From NCBI GenBank assembly GCA_036378475.1, contig DASUWJ010000007.1, forward strand, positions 1 to 16,270: a stretch of 16,270 nucleotides of DNA. The letters run 5' to 3'. Numbering within the stretch: position 1 is the first letter of the stretch; the number at the start of each line of letters is the position of its first letter. The notes under the pieces were generated by a model. That model made no database searches and was not told the origin of the DNA. It saw nothing but the letters and a program-made list of their open reading frames with translations. Positions 8,630-14,411 of the stretch are shown here, in pieces. A program made the position numbers and the translations under genes. The stretch is from 13-2-20CM-68-14 sp036378475 (GTDB taxonomy: Bacteria > Actinomycetota > Thermoleophilia > Gaiellales > Gaiellaceae).

Positions 8630-9747
8630 CAGGCCGCGTAGCGCTCGGCCTCCGCGCGCTTCAGCTCGAGCCCGTTCCCCGGCCGAGAGCGGTCGGGTGC
8701 GAGCGCGCCGTCCTTCGGCGCGAGCACCCCGTCGAAGAGCAGCGGCTCGAGGCGAACGTGGTCGTGGAAGTACTCGAGGTGGCGGAAGTTCGGCACGGCG
8801 CAGCAGGCCTCCACGCTCACCGAGGGCGCACAGTGCGCGGACAGGTCGAGACCGAAGGCCGCCGCGAGCGCGCCCGCGCGCAGGAAGCCCGTGATCCCGC
8901 CGCAGCGGGTGACGTCGGCCTGCAGGCAGTCGACGCAGCCGTTTGCGACCAGGTTGCGGAAGTCGGAGGGCAGGTAGGCGTACTCGCCGGCGGCGATCTC
9001 GAGTCCCGCCGGCCCTCGGTCGCGCAGCAGGCGCAGTCCCTCGAGATCGTCCGAGCTGACCGGTTCCTCGTGCCAGCTGACGCCCCAGTCGCCGGCGAAG
9101 CGTTCGGCCCAGCGAAGCGCCTGCTTGCGGGAGAGGGCGCCGTTCGAGTCGACGTAGAGCTCGGTCTCGGCCCCGATCGCCTCGCGGGCGGCGTCGAGCC
9201 GGTCCGGATCGCGGGCGGGCTCCCGGGAGACCTTCATCTTGACCCGGGGAATCCCCTGCTCGGCCCACCCCGAAAGCTGCTCCCGGATCCGCTCGAGCGA
9301 GTAGGAGGTGAAGCCGCCACTGCCGTAGATCGGAGCCGCCTCCCGCACCTGGCCGGTCAGGTCGGCGAGCGGCAGCTCGTGCAGGCGCGCCTTCAGATCC
9401 CAGAGCGCGAGGTCGACCGCCGAGAGCGCGCAGAAGCCGATCCCGGGGCGCCCAGCGTTTCGAAGCGCCGCGCTCATCGCGTGCCAGGCCGCCCCGGTTG
9501 CGTGGGCGTCGCGCCCCTTGACGACCGCCGCGAGCTTCTCCTCGACCAGCGCTCCGGCCGCCGCCGGGGCGTAGGTGTAGCCGAGGCCCGTCTTGCCGCC
9601 GCCCTGCAGCTCGACGATCACGATCGTGGTCGAGTCCCACTCCGCGGTCCCGTCCGACTCGGGCGCGTCGGTCGGAATCGTGTACGCCGAGACGGCGATC
9701 TCCTCGACCGGGGTCTCGACGCCCTGCCGAACCGCGGTGGCGCTCAC
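8629..9747 (-). CDS. Mandelate racemase/enolase-superfamily protein, probable acid-sugar dehydratase
   Basis: A 372-residue enolase-superfamily enzyme with a capping domain (about 10-130) and a TIM barrel. Visible catalytic set: K170-x-K172 (VKMKV) at the end of strand 2, metal ligands D200 (YVDSN), a glutamate in HEEP (227/228) and E255 (AAGEYAY), and a His-Asp dyad H305 (SAHCAPS) with D278 (QADVTRCGG). The Lys plus His-Asp arrangement is that of the mandelate racemase subgroup, whose members often dehydrate or epimerise sugar acids, starting by proton removal next to a carboxylate. Start is GTG at 9747, overlapping the TGA of the TPP-enzyme gene as GTGA; the residues upstream in the same frame are shadow of that gene. 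It is followed by the FAD/Fe-S gene (TGATG). Specificity is unknown; a racemase or epimerase role is also possible. Confidence 0.88.
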   Translation of the reverse strand: MSATAVRQGVETPVEEIAVSAYTIPTDAPESDGTAEWDSTTIVIVELQGGGKTGLGYTYAPAAAGALVEEKLAAVVKGRDAHATGAAWHAMSAALRNAGRPGIGFCALSAVDLALWDLKARLHELPLADLTGQVREAAPIYGSGGFTSYSLERIREQLSGWAEQGIPRVKMKVSREPARDPDRLDAAREAIGAETELYVDSNGALSRKQALRWAERFAGDWGVSWHEEPVSSDDLEGLRLLRDRGPAGLEIAAGEYAYLPSDFRNLVANGCVDCLQADVTRCGGITGFLRAGALAAAFGLDLSAHCAPSVSVEACCAVPNFRHLEYFHDHVRLEPLLFDGVLAPKDGALAPDRSRPGNGLELKRAEAERYAA

Positions 9748-11528
9748 CTGCCGGGGATGAACTCTTCGATCTTTTGCTTCAGCGACTGCCTGATCAGGGC
9801 GCCGCGATCGGGATCGCCGCCGATGATCGCCTGCATGAAGAAGCGCGCCTCCTCGAAGGTGATGTGCGGCGGCAAGGGCGGCACCTCCGGATCGGTGATC
9901 GCCTCGAGCAGGACCGGGCGGTCGGCGCTGAGCGCCTCGTCCCAGGCGCCGCCGATCGCCTCGGGCCGGGCGACCCGGATCCCCTTCAGCCCGACGAGCT
10001 CGGCGTAGCGCGCGTACGGGAAGTCGGGCAGGTCCTGGGAGGCCTCGTACTTCGGGTCTCCCTCCATCGCGCGCTGCTCCCACGTCACCTGGTTCAGGTC
10101 GTTGTTGTGCACGACGAGGATCACCAGCCGCTGGTCGCTCCAGCGCTCGCGGTACTTGGCGATCGTGATCAGCTCGTTCATCCCGTTCATCTGGAAGGCG
10201 CCGTCGCCGACCAGGGCGATCACCGGCCGCTCGGGGTGCGCGAACTTGGCCGCGATCGAATACGGCACACCCGGTCCCATCGTCGCGAGCGTGCCCGACA
10301 GCGAGCCCAGCATCCCCTTGCGGAGCTTCACGTCGCGGGCGTACCAGTTCGCCGAGGAGCCTGAGTCGGCGGTCAGGATCGCTCCGTCCGGCAGGCGCTT
10401 GGAGAGCTCCCAGAAGACACGCTGCGGGTTGATCGGATCGGCGTCCAGCATCGCCCGCTCCTCCATCAGCTTCCACCACGACTCGATCCCCTGCTCGATC
10501 TCCTCCCGCCAGGAGCGCTCCTGCTTTTTCTCGAGCTTGGGCAGGAGCGCCTGGAGCGTCTCCTTCGCGTCACCGACGAGGTTGACCTCCATCGGGTAGC
10601 GGATGCCGACCATCCGGCCGTCGATGTCGATCTGGACGCCGCGGGCCTTGCCTTCCTCGGGTAGGAACTCCGAGTAGGGGAAGCTGGAGCCGACCATCAC
10701 GAAGGCGTCGCAGCCCATCATCAGGTCGTAGCTCGGCTTCGTCCCGAGCAGGCCGATCGAGCCGGTCACGAAGGGCAGGTCGTCGGGGAGGGCCGCCTTG
10801 CCAAGCAGCGCCTTCGCGACCCCCGCCCCGAGCGTCTCGGCCAGCTCGACCACCTCGTCGCCGGCGTGCAGGGCGCCCTGGCCGATCAGGATCGCCACCT
10901 TCTCGCTCTCGTTGAGGACGGCGGCGGCCCGCTCGAGGTCGCCGTCCTCCGGGACGACCTTCGGGCGCGAGTAGCCGATCCCTGAATGGACGGTGCCGTG
11001 CTCGTGCGGCGGCGTCTCCACGGCCTCTTCCGAGGCCAGATCGTTGGGCACGACGATGCACGTGACCGTGCGCTGGTCGAGGGCGATCCGGACGGCGCGG
11101 TCGACGAGATGGCGGACCTGGGCCGGCGCCGTCGCCATGTGGACGTACTCGTGCGCGACGTCCTTGTAGAGCGCGGTCAGGTCGACCTCCTGCTGGTAGT
11201 TGCCGCCCAGGGAGGCCATCGCCTGCTGGCCGACGATTGCGACCACCGGCTGGTGGTCGAGCTTCGCGTCGTAGAGGCCGTTCAGCAGGTGGATCGCACC
11301 CGGGCCGGAGGTGGCGATACAGACGCCGACCTCGCCGGTGAACTTGGCGTGGCCGCAGGCCATGAACGCGGCCATCTCCTCGTGGCGGACCTGGATGAAC
11401 TCGGGATCGCCGTCGGCCCGGTCGAAGGCGCCGAGAAAGGCGTTGATGCCGTCGCCGGGGTAGCCGTAGATCCGGTGCACGCCCCAGTCGGTCAGCCGCT
11501 CGAGGACGTAATCAGCGACCTTCGCCAT
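9744..11528 (-). CDS. Thiamine-diphosphate enzyme, pyruvate oxidase/dehydrogenase (PoxB)-like
   Basis: About 594 residues with the three-domain plan of PoxB and acetolactate synthases. The N-terminal PYR domain contains YPGDGINAFLGAF and the activating glutamate E50 (RHEEMAAF) plus ATSGPGAIHLLNGLYDAK. A central Rossmann-type domain spans about 190-330. The C-terminal PP domain has the TPP/Mg motif GDGAFQMNG (about 440) followed some 30 residues on by NN in HNNDLNQV. The GYPGDGINA start and loop features resemble PoxB-like 'thiamine pyrophosphate-requiring' enzymes more than biosynthetic acetolactate synthase, and no ilvN neighbour is present. It would decarboxylate pyruvate or a related 2-oxoacid; FAD use is not provable here. 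ATG at 11528 is chosen because the family begins MAKVADYVLERL; TTG at 11537 is an alternative (GGGAG lies only 2 nt before the ATG). It is the first gene of the six-gene minus-strand run. Confidence 0.85.
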   Translation of the reverse strand: MAKVADYVLERLTDWGVHRIYGYPGDGINAFLGAFDRADGDPEFIQVRHEEMAAFMACGHAKFTGEVGVCIATSGPGAIHLLNGLYDAKLDHQPVVAIVGQQAMASLGGNYQQEVDLTALYKDVAHEYVHMATAPAQVRHLVDRAVRIALDQRTVTCIVVPNDLASEEAVETPPHEHGTVHSGIGYSRPKVVPEDGDLERAAAVLNESEKVAILIGQGALHAGDEVVELAETLGAGVAKALLGKAALPDDLPFVTGSIGLLGTKPSYDLMMGCDAFVMVGSSFPYSEFLPEEGKARGVQIDIDGRMVGIRYPMEVNLVGDAKETLQALLPKLEKKQERSWREEIEQGIESWWKLMEERAMLDADPINPQRVFWELSKRLPDGAILTADSGSSANWYARDVKLRKGMLGSLSGTLATMGPGVPYSIAAKFAHPERPVIALVGDGAFQMNGMNELITIAKYRERWSDQRLVILVVHNNDLNQVTWEQRAMEGDPKYEASQDLPDFPYARYAELVGLKGIRVARPEAIGGAWDEALSADRPVLLEAITDPEVPPLPPHITFEEARFFMQAIIGGDPDRGALIRQSLKQKIEEFIPGR

Positions 11529-11568
11529 CGCTCCCAAACCGCCTTTCGCCTGCCGCTCGCTTCGCCTG

Positions 11569-11580
11569 GCTCGTGCCTAC
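11569..11580 (-). repeat. 12-mer GTAGGCACGAGC, copy 1 (leader of TPP-enzyme gene)
   Basis: On the minus strand GTAGGCACGAGC lies about 40 nt before the ATG at 11528. An identical copy lies at 16223-16234 before the other minus-strand lead gene. Both are followed a little downstream by CGAAAGG. It may be a shared promoter or leader element. Confidence 0.4.
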
Positions 11581-11664
11581 GGCCCACTCAAATCTCGCTA
11601 GCCCGTTCTCTCCGGATGTGATCAGGCGAAACGCTCGCGCCCAAATCGGGGAGCCTCGCCGCTT

Positions 11665-11680
11665 CGTGGAGGGGTCCACG
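11665..11680 (-). terminator. Small perfect hairpin, possible weak terminator of the nitrile hydratase operon
   Basis: On the minus strand CGTGGA-CCCC-TCCACG forms a 6-bp stem with a 4-nt loop, starting 31 nt after the TAG of the alpha-subunit gene. There is no following T run, so intrinsic termination is uncertain. Confidence 0.35.
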
Positions 11681-11711
11681 GCGCTCGCCAGGGTCGAGCC
11701 GCGCGGCGCCG

Positions 11712-12350
11712 CTAGCGCTCGAGCAGCGGCTCGGCTCGCGGGGAGGGTTCGGCGACCCCGATCATGCAGTCGCGGGTGACGAGCGCGGCTAGCTCCTCTT
11801 CGTCCAGGCCCTCGCTCCCGGCCGGCCGGCGCGGGATCACGAGATAGCGGAGGTCGGCGGTCGAGTCGAGGACGCGCACCTCGACCTCGCCGGGCAGCTC
11901 GACGCCGAACTCGGTGAGCACTCCACGCGGATCGGCCACGGCGCGCGAGCGGTAGGGAGTGCTCGTGTACCAGTCCGGGGGCGGGCCGAGCAGGGCTTTT
12001 GGGTAGCAGGAGCAGAGCGTGCAGACGACCAGGTGGTGCACCTCGCGCGTGTTCTCGACCGCCACGACGAGCGGCGAGGGCCCTGGATCGAGGCCGAGCT
12101 CGAGCGCCGCCTCGCGCGCGTCTGCAAGCAGGCGCTCCTTGAAGCCCGGATCGCTCCAGGCACGCGCCACCAGGCGCGCACCGTCGGCGGGCGAGCGGGA
12201 AACGAGCCAGTCGATCCGCTGGCGCACGTCCTCGCGGGAGACGACGCCCTTCTCGACGAGCAGTTGCTCGAGCGCGCGGACACGGGCCGCGGCCGCTGGC
12301 TCGTCGTTCGTGATCGGCGCGTGTGGATGATCGTGGCCGTACTCGCTCAG
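11712..12350 (-). CDS. nthA: Nitrile hydratase alpha subunit, cobalt type, with apparent CTG start
   Basis: Metal-binding catalytic subunit for hydration of nitriles to amides. The metal claw is VCTLCSCYP, whose threonine marks the cobalt type (iron enzymes usually have VCSLCSC). Further family blocks are WYTSTPYRSRAVADPRGVL, STADLRYLVIP and LAALVTRDCMIG. The nearest ordinary start is GTG at 12227, which would give 171 residues and lose the conserved N-terminal helix (ARVRALEQLLVEKGVV). The frame continues upstream to CTG at 12350 (product about 212 residues, normal for the family, beginning LSEYGHDHPHAPITNDEP). No ATG, GTG or TTG lies upstream in frame. CTG overlaps the preceding TGA as CTGA and has AGGAGG 4 nt upstream. 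No separate activator gene (nthE/P14K type) follows. The three-gene set could act on nitriles, cyanide-like compounds or thiocyanate. Confidence 0.9.
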   Translation of the reverse strand: MSEYGHDHPHAPITNDEPAAAARVRALEQLLVEKGVVSREDVRQRIDWLVSRSPADGARLVARAWSDPGFKERLLADAREAALELGLDPGPSPLVVAVENTREVHHLVVCTLCSCYPKALLGPPPDWYTSTPYRSRAVADPRGVLTEFGVELPGEVEVRVLDSTADLRYLVIPRRPAGSEGLDEEELAALVTRDCMIGVAEPSPRAEPLLER

Positions 12351-12628
12351 GGCGCCTCCTCCAGCCAGTGCTCGAAGAGGTCGAGGCAGATCCGGTCGCC
12401 GGCGGCGCCGCGGTAGTCGGGCCAGAGTTCGTGCTCCGCGAAGCTGACCAGGTAGAGCGGTTGCTTCGGCAGCCCCTCGCCGCCGTAGGCGCGCGTCTCG
12501 GGATTCGTGAACGTTCCCTGCGCGCGCTCTACCCTGCCGAACTTGCCCTTCACGTACCCCGGGGTTCGGTGATGGCCCTCTTGCTCAAGGTCTTTCACCC
12601 GTACCCGCTGTCCGGCCTCGTACCTCAT
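12347..12628 (-). CDS. Nitrile hydratase beta subunit, C-terminal (SH3-like) half as a separate gene
   Basis: A 93-residue protein equal to the C-terminal SH3-like barrel of nitrile hydratase beta: YEAGQRVRVKDLEQEGHHRTPGYVKGKFG, GTFTNPETRAYG, and the ending LYLVSFAEHELW...LDLFEHWLEEAP. The HRTPGYVKGK segment carries an arginine at the place of the family's conserved arginine near the metal site. The ATG at 12628 overlaps the TGA of the N-half gene as ATGA, so the two halves are in different frames and translationally coupled. The usual linker of some tens of residues between the halves is absent, so this is a true split and not a simple frameshift. The stop overlaps the alpha CTG start. Equivalent separate subunits are known in thiocyanate hydrolase and toyocamycin nitrile hydratase. 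Confidence 0.88.
   Translation of the reverse strand: MRYEAGQRVRVKDLEQEGHHRTPGYVKGKFGRVERAQGTFTNPETRAYGGEGLPKQPLYLVSFAEHELWPDYRGAAGDRICLDLFEHWLEEAP
12348..12362 (-). promoter_or_regulatory. Strong SD before a CTG start codon (CTGA overlap)
   Basis: GGAGGAGG (12362-12355) is followed by CGCC and CTG (12350-12348). The CTG shares TG with the TGA stop of the upstream beta-C gene (12349-12347), the same geometry as the ATGA and GTGA junctions elsewhere in the window. This supports CTG initiation. Confidence 0.7.
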
Positions 12629-12912
12629 CCGCCAACGCGTGCCTCGAGCTCGCCTGCAGCGAGCACTCCCTTCTCCGTCAGCACCGTCTCGACCGAGTGG
12701 AGCCAGCGCTCGTAGTAGGACGTGCGCTCGTAGAGAGCCGGCGGCATCGCCTCGATGCCGCGCCGCAGCTCGTCCACGTTGAACAGGCCGCGGCGGCCGA
12801 GGGCACCGACCAGGGCGTCCATCAGGAGCTCCCAGTCGGCGAGCTCGTGCTCGCTCCGGTCGATCGGGCCGGCGCCCGGGCGCCCACCAAGGTCGTGCAC
12901 GGCTCCTCCCAT
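12625..12912 (-). CDS. Nitrile hydratase beta subunit, N-terminal half as a separate gene
   Basis: A 95-residue, mainly helical protein equal to the N-terminal half of nitrile hydratase beta: VHDLGGRPGAGPIDRSEHE, DELRRGIEAMPPALY, and SYYERWLHSVETVLTEKGVL. The nitrile hydratase activator proteins are related to this half, but the VHDLGG start and the whole FRxGIE-x-MPP-x-Y pattern favour a structural beta half. ATG at 12912 is chosen because family members begin M-x-G-x-x-HDLGG; GTG at the valine before HDLGG has GGAGG just ahead and is an alternative. A TAGGAT hexamer 7 nt upstream of the ATG could be a -10 box of a leaderless transcript, or its AGGA could act as the SD. It is the first gene of the three-gene set, divergent from the htrA gene. 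Confidence 0.85.
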   Translation of the reverse strand: MGGAVHDLGGRPGAGPIDRSEHELADWELLMDALVGALGRRGLFNVDELRRGIEAMPPALYERTSYYERWLHSVETVLTEKGVLAAGELEARVGG

Positions 12913-12919
12913 CGCGGCG

Positions 12920-12925
12920 ATCCTA
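12920..12925 (-). promoter_or_regulatory. -10-like hexamer TAGGAT, 7 nt from the nitrile hydratase start
   Basis: TAGGAT (TANNNT pattern) on the minus strand ends 7 nt before the ATG at 12912. That distance is typical of leaderless actinobacterial transcripts. No good -35 hexamer is seen, and the AGGA inside it could instead be a weak SD. Confidence 0.35.
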
Positions 12926-12957
12926 GCGTCAGGCTCGCCGCGCGCTTGCTGAACAAT

Positions 12958-12986
12958 GCTTAACAGAGGCCCAAAGCCAGCTTAAC
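12958..12986 (+). repeat. Direct repeat GCTTAAC x2, 22 bp apart
   Basis: GCTTAAC occurs at 12958-12964 and 12980-12986, a 22-bp period (two helical turns). The pair is centred in the spacer: about 45 bp from each divergent start codon. This is the usual look of a tandem binding site for a response regulator or similar factor; the factor is unknown. Confidence 0.45.
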
Positions 12987-13011
12987 GCGCCGAAACGGAC
13001 CTGCAACAGCC

Positions 13012-13027
13012 GCGCGTTATAACGCGC
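13012..13027 (+). promoter_or_regulatory. Perfect 16-bp palindrome containing a TATAAC -10-like box before htrA
   Basis: GCGCGTTATAACGCGC equals its own reverse complement. Inside it TATAAC (13018-13023) ends 7 nt before the GTG at 13031. No SD lies at the usual distance (AAGG touches the GTG), so a leaderless transcript is likely, and the palindrome could be an operator lying on the -10 box. No clear -35 is seen. Confidence 0.5.
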
Positions 13028-13030
13028 AAG

Positions 13031-14239
13031 GTGAGCTCCCGAGGCTTCCTGCTGCCGCTGGGCGCCCTCGTTGGCGCCGCTGTTTTGGGTGGCGTCGTCG
13101 CCTTGCTCGGCGCCTCGTCCTTCGGGCTGGTGGAGCGAACGACGACGATCCGGCAGCTCGGGCCCGGACCTGTCGCCGCCTCGCCGACCTCGTTCGAGGC
13201 GGCAAGCTCGGGCAAGGCGCTGACGATCAACGCGATCTTCCGCCGCGATGCACCCGGCGTCGTCCAGGTCACCTCCACCCAGGTCGTCAACACTCCCACC
13301 GATCCGTTCTTCGGCTTCGGCGCCCCGCAGACGCAGACCTACAAGGCGCTCGGCTCCGGCTTCGTAGTCGACAAGGCCGGGCACATCGTCACCAACTACC
13401 ACGTGGTCGCGGGGGCAAAGACGGTCGAGGTCAGCTTCTCGAACAACGACAACATGAAGGCGAAGATCGTCGGCTCCGATCCGTCCACGGACATCTCGGT
13501 GCTGCAGGTCGACGCGCGCTCGCGCGCACTGACCCCGCTTCCGCTCGGCAACTCCGATCGCGTACGCGTGGGCGACTCGGTCGTGGCGATCGGCAATCCG
13601 CTCGGCTTCGACCGCTCGGTCACGGCGGGGATCGTGAGCGCCGTGCAGCGGGCGATCAGCGCCCCGAACGAGTACCCGATCGATCACGTGATCCAGACCG
13701 ACGCGCCGATCAACCACGGCAACTCGGGCGGCCCGCTGATCAACTCGAGCGGGCAGGTGATCGGAGTCAATGCCCAGATCGCGACCGGCTCCGGCTCCGA
13801 CGGCAACATCGGGATCGGGTTCGCGATCCCGGTCAACACCGTCCGCGACGTCGCCGCGCAGCTGATCAAAAGCGGCAAGGTCGAGCACCCGTTCATCGGC
13901 GTGACGGCGAAACCGATCACGCCCGAGATCGCCAAGCTCTTCAACCTGCCCGCCTCGCACGGGTTGCTCGTCGCGGGTGTCCAGGCCGGCAGCGGCGCCG
14001 CCGCGGCCGGGCTGCGCGCGGCATCCCAGCAGGCGGTCGTCTCCGGCGAGAGCTGGCCCGTGGGCGGCGACCTGATCGTCGCGGCCGACGGGATCCAGCT
14101 GAGCTCGGTCGACCAGCTGCGTGACGTGATCGCGGCGAAGAAACCCGGGCAGTCGATCTCGCTCGAGGTCTACCGGGGCAAGACGAAGCTCACTGTCAGC
14201 GTCAAGCTCGGGCGGCAGCCATCCTCGCTCCAGGGTTAA
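13031..14239 (+). CDS. htrA: HtrA/DegP-type membrane-anchored serine protease with PDZ domain
   Basis: A 402-residue S1C-family protease for quality control of exported proteins. There is an N-terminal hydrophobic segment (about 6-32, LLPLGALVGAAVLGGVVALLG) with no obvious cleavage site, so it probably anchors the protein with the protease domain outside the membrane. The trypsin-like domain (about 60-270) has the complete triad H124 (TNYHVV), D154 (STDISVL) and S232 (GNSGGPL). One PDZ domain covers about 285-395 (FIGVTAKPI ... SISLEVYRGKTKL). Start is GTG at 13031; later starts would remove the anchor. The upstream spacer suggests leaderless expression from a palindrome-embedded promoter. 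It is transcribed away from the nitrile hydratase genes and followed by three hairpins. Length and order fit actinobacterial HtrA/PepD-like proteins; the particular substrate is unknown. Confidence 0.95.
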   Translation: MSSRGFLLPLGALVGAAVLGGVVALLGASSFGLVERTTTIRQLGPGPVAASPTSFEAASSGKALTINAIFRRDAPGVVQVTSTQVVNTPTDPFFGFGAPQTQTYKALGSGFVVDKAGHIVTNYHVVAGAKTVEVSFSNNDNMKAKIVGSDPSTDISVLQVDARSRALTPLPLGNSDRVRVGDSVVAIGNPLGFDRSVTAGIVSAVQRAISAPNEYPIDHVIQTDAPINHGNSGGPLINSSGQVIGVNAQIATGSGSDGNIGIGFAIPVNTVRDVAAQLIKSGKVEHPFIGVTAKPITPEIAKLFNLPASHGLLVAGVQAGSGAAAAGLRAASQQAVVSGESWPVGGDLIVAADGIQLSSVDQLRDVIAAKKPGQSISLEVYRGKTKLTVSVKLGRQPSSLQG

Positions 14240-14249
14240 CCGCCTCGGA

Positions 14250-14272
14250 CGGCCCCTGAACTCAGGGGGCCG
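14250..14272 (+). terminator. Hairpin 1 after htrA
   Basis: CGGCCCCT-GAACTC-AGGGGGCCG, one extra G in the 3' arm, starting 11 nt after the TAA. GC-rich stem without a T run, typical of high-GC terminators. Confidence 0.6.
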
Positions 14273-14273
14273 C

Positions 14274-14316
14274 GCTCCCGCGCCAGCGGCCGTTCACCAG
14301 CACGGCTCGCGGGAGC
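14274..14316 (+). repeat. Hairpin 2 in the htrA-ybdK spacer
   Basis: GCTCCCGCG (14274-14282) pairs with CGCGGGAGC (14308-14316), a perfect 9-bp outer stem. Inside it GCCGT and ACGGC can pair again to form an inner stem. No protein-coding signal covers it. Confidence 0.6.
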
Positions 14317-14320
14317 GCTT

Positions 14321-14355
14321 GCTGGAGGGCCCGATGCCTGCCCGGGCCCTCCAGC
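14321..14355 (+). terminator. Hairpin 3, perfect 13-bp stem
   Basis: GCTGGAGGGCCCG (14321-14333) pairs perfectly with CGGGCCCTCCAGC (14343-14355) around a 9-nt loop, followed by CTACTTCGG. It is the strongest stem in the window and works on either strand. With hairpins 1 and 2 it fills most of the 172-nt spacer. Confidence 0.7.
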
Positions 14356-14397
14356 CTACTTCGGCCAGCCACTCGTCTTAGGCGTCGCGCCGGGCTT

Positions 14398-14403
14398 TAG
14401 CCT
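14398..14403 (+). promoter_or_regulatory. -10-like TAGCCT, 8 nt from the ybdK GTG
   Basis: TAGCCT fits TANNNT and ends 8 nt before GTG at 14412. No SD is present between them, so leaderless initiation is possible. No -35 is recognisable. Confidence 0.3.
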
Positions 14404-14411
14404 GTGGCCCG

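Larger units (their letters stand above)
11529..11711. other. Intergenic leader between nitrile hydratase alpha and the TPP-enzyme operon
   Basis: This 183-nt gap must hold the end of the nitrile hydratase transcript and probably the promoter of the six-gene run. I see a small perfect hairpin (11665-11680), a 12-mer shared with another leader (11569-11580), and no convincing -35/-10 pair or small ORF. No tRNA-like fold with a TTCGA arm was found. Confidence 0.5.
12913..13030. promoter_or_regulatory. Divergent promoter/operator region between nitrile hydratase and HtrA genes
   Basis: A 118-nt spacer, notably more AT-rich in its centre than the neighbouring genes. It contains a TAGGAT hexamer on the minus strand, two GCTTAAC direct repeats, a 16-bp palindrome and a TATAAC hexamer on the plus strand, each listed separately. 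It must carry the start signals for both directions. Confidence 0.75.

Noticed and set aside
5528..9640. A single open frame of 1370 codons on the minus strand
   Set aside because: Only the part from ATG 8629 has family motifs. The upstream third is a low-complexity Arg/Ala/Gly shadow of the mandelate-racemase-type gene in another frame.
8629..10479. Longer mandelate-racemase-type protein of 616 residues starting at 10479
   Set aside because: The first 244 codons are Arg/Ala-rich shadow of the TPP-enzyme gene; GTG 9747 with GTGA overlap fits the family start.
11581..11660. Possible tRNA or small RNA in the gap before the TPP-enzyme gene
   Set aside because: No cloverleaf, no T-arm consensus and no paired acceptor stem on either strand.
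12625..12628. Frameshift sequencing error joining the two beta-subunit halves
   Set aside because: The linker normally found between the halves is missing, both pieces have proper ends, and the ATGA overlap is typical of real adjacent genes.
12929..13960. Minus-strand frame of 343 codons antisense to htrA
   Set aside because: The plus strand has a complete protease with catalytic triad and PDZ domain; the antisense product is an Arg/Asp/Val-rich shadow.
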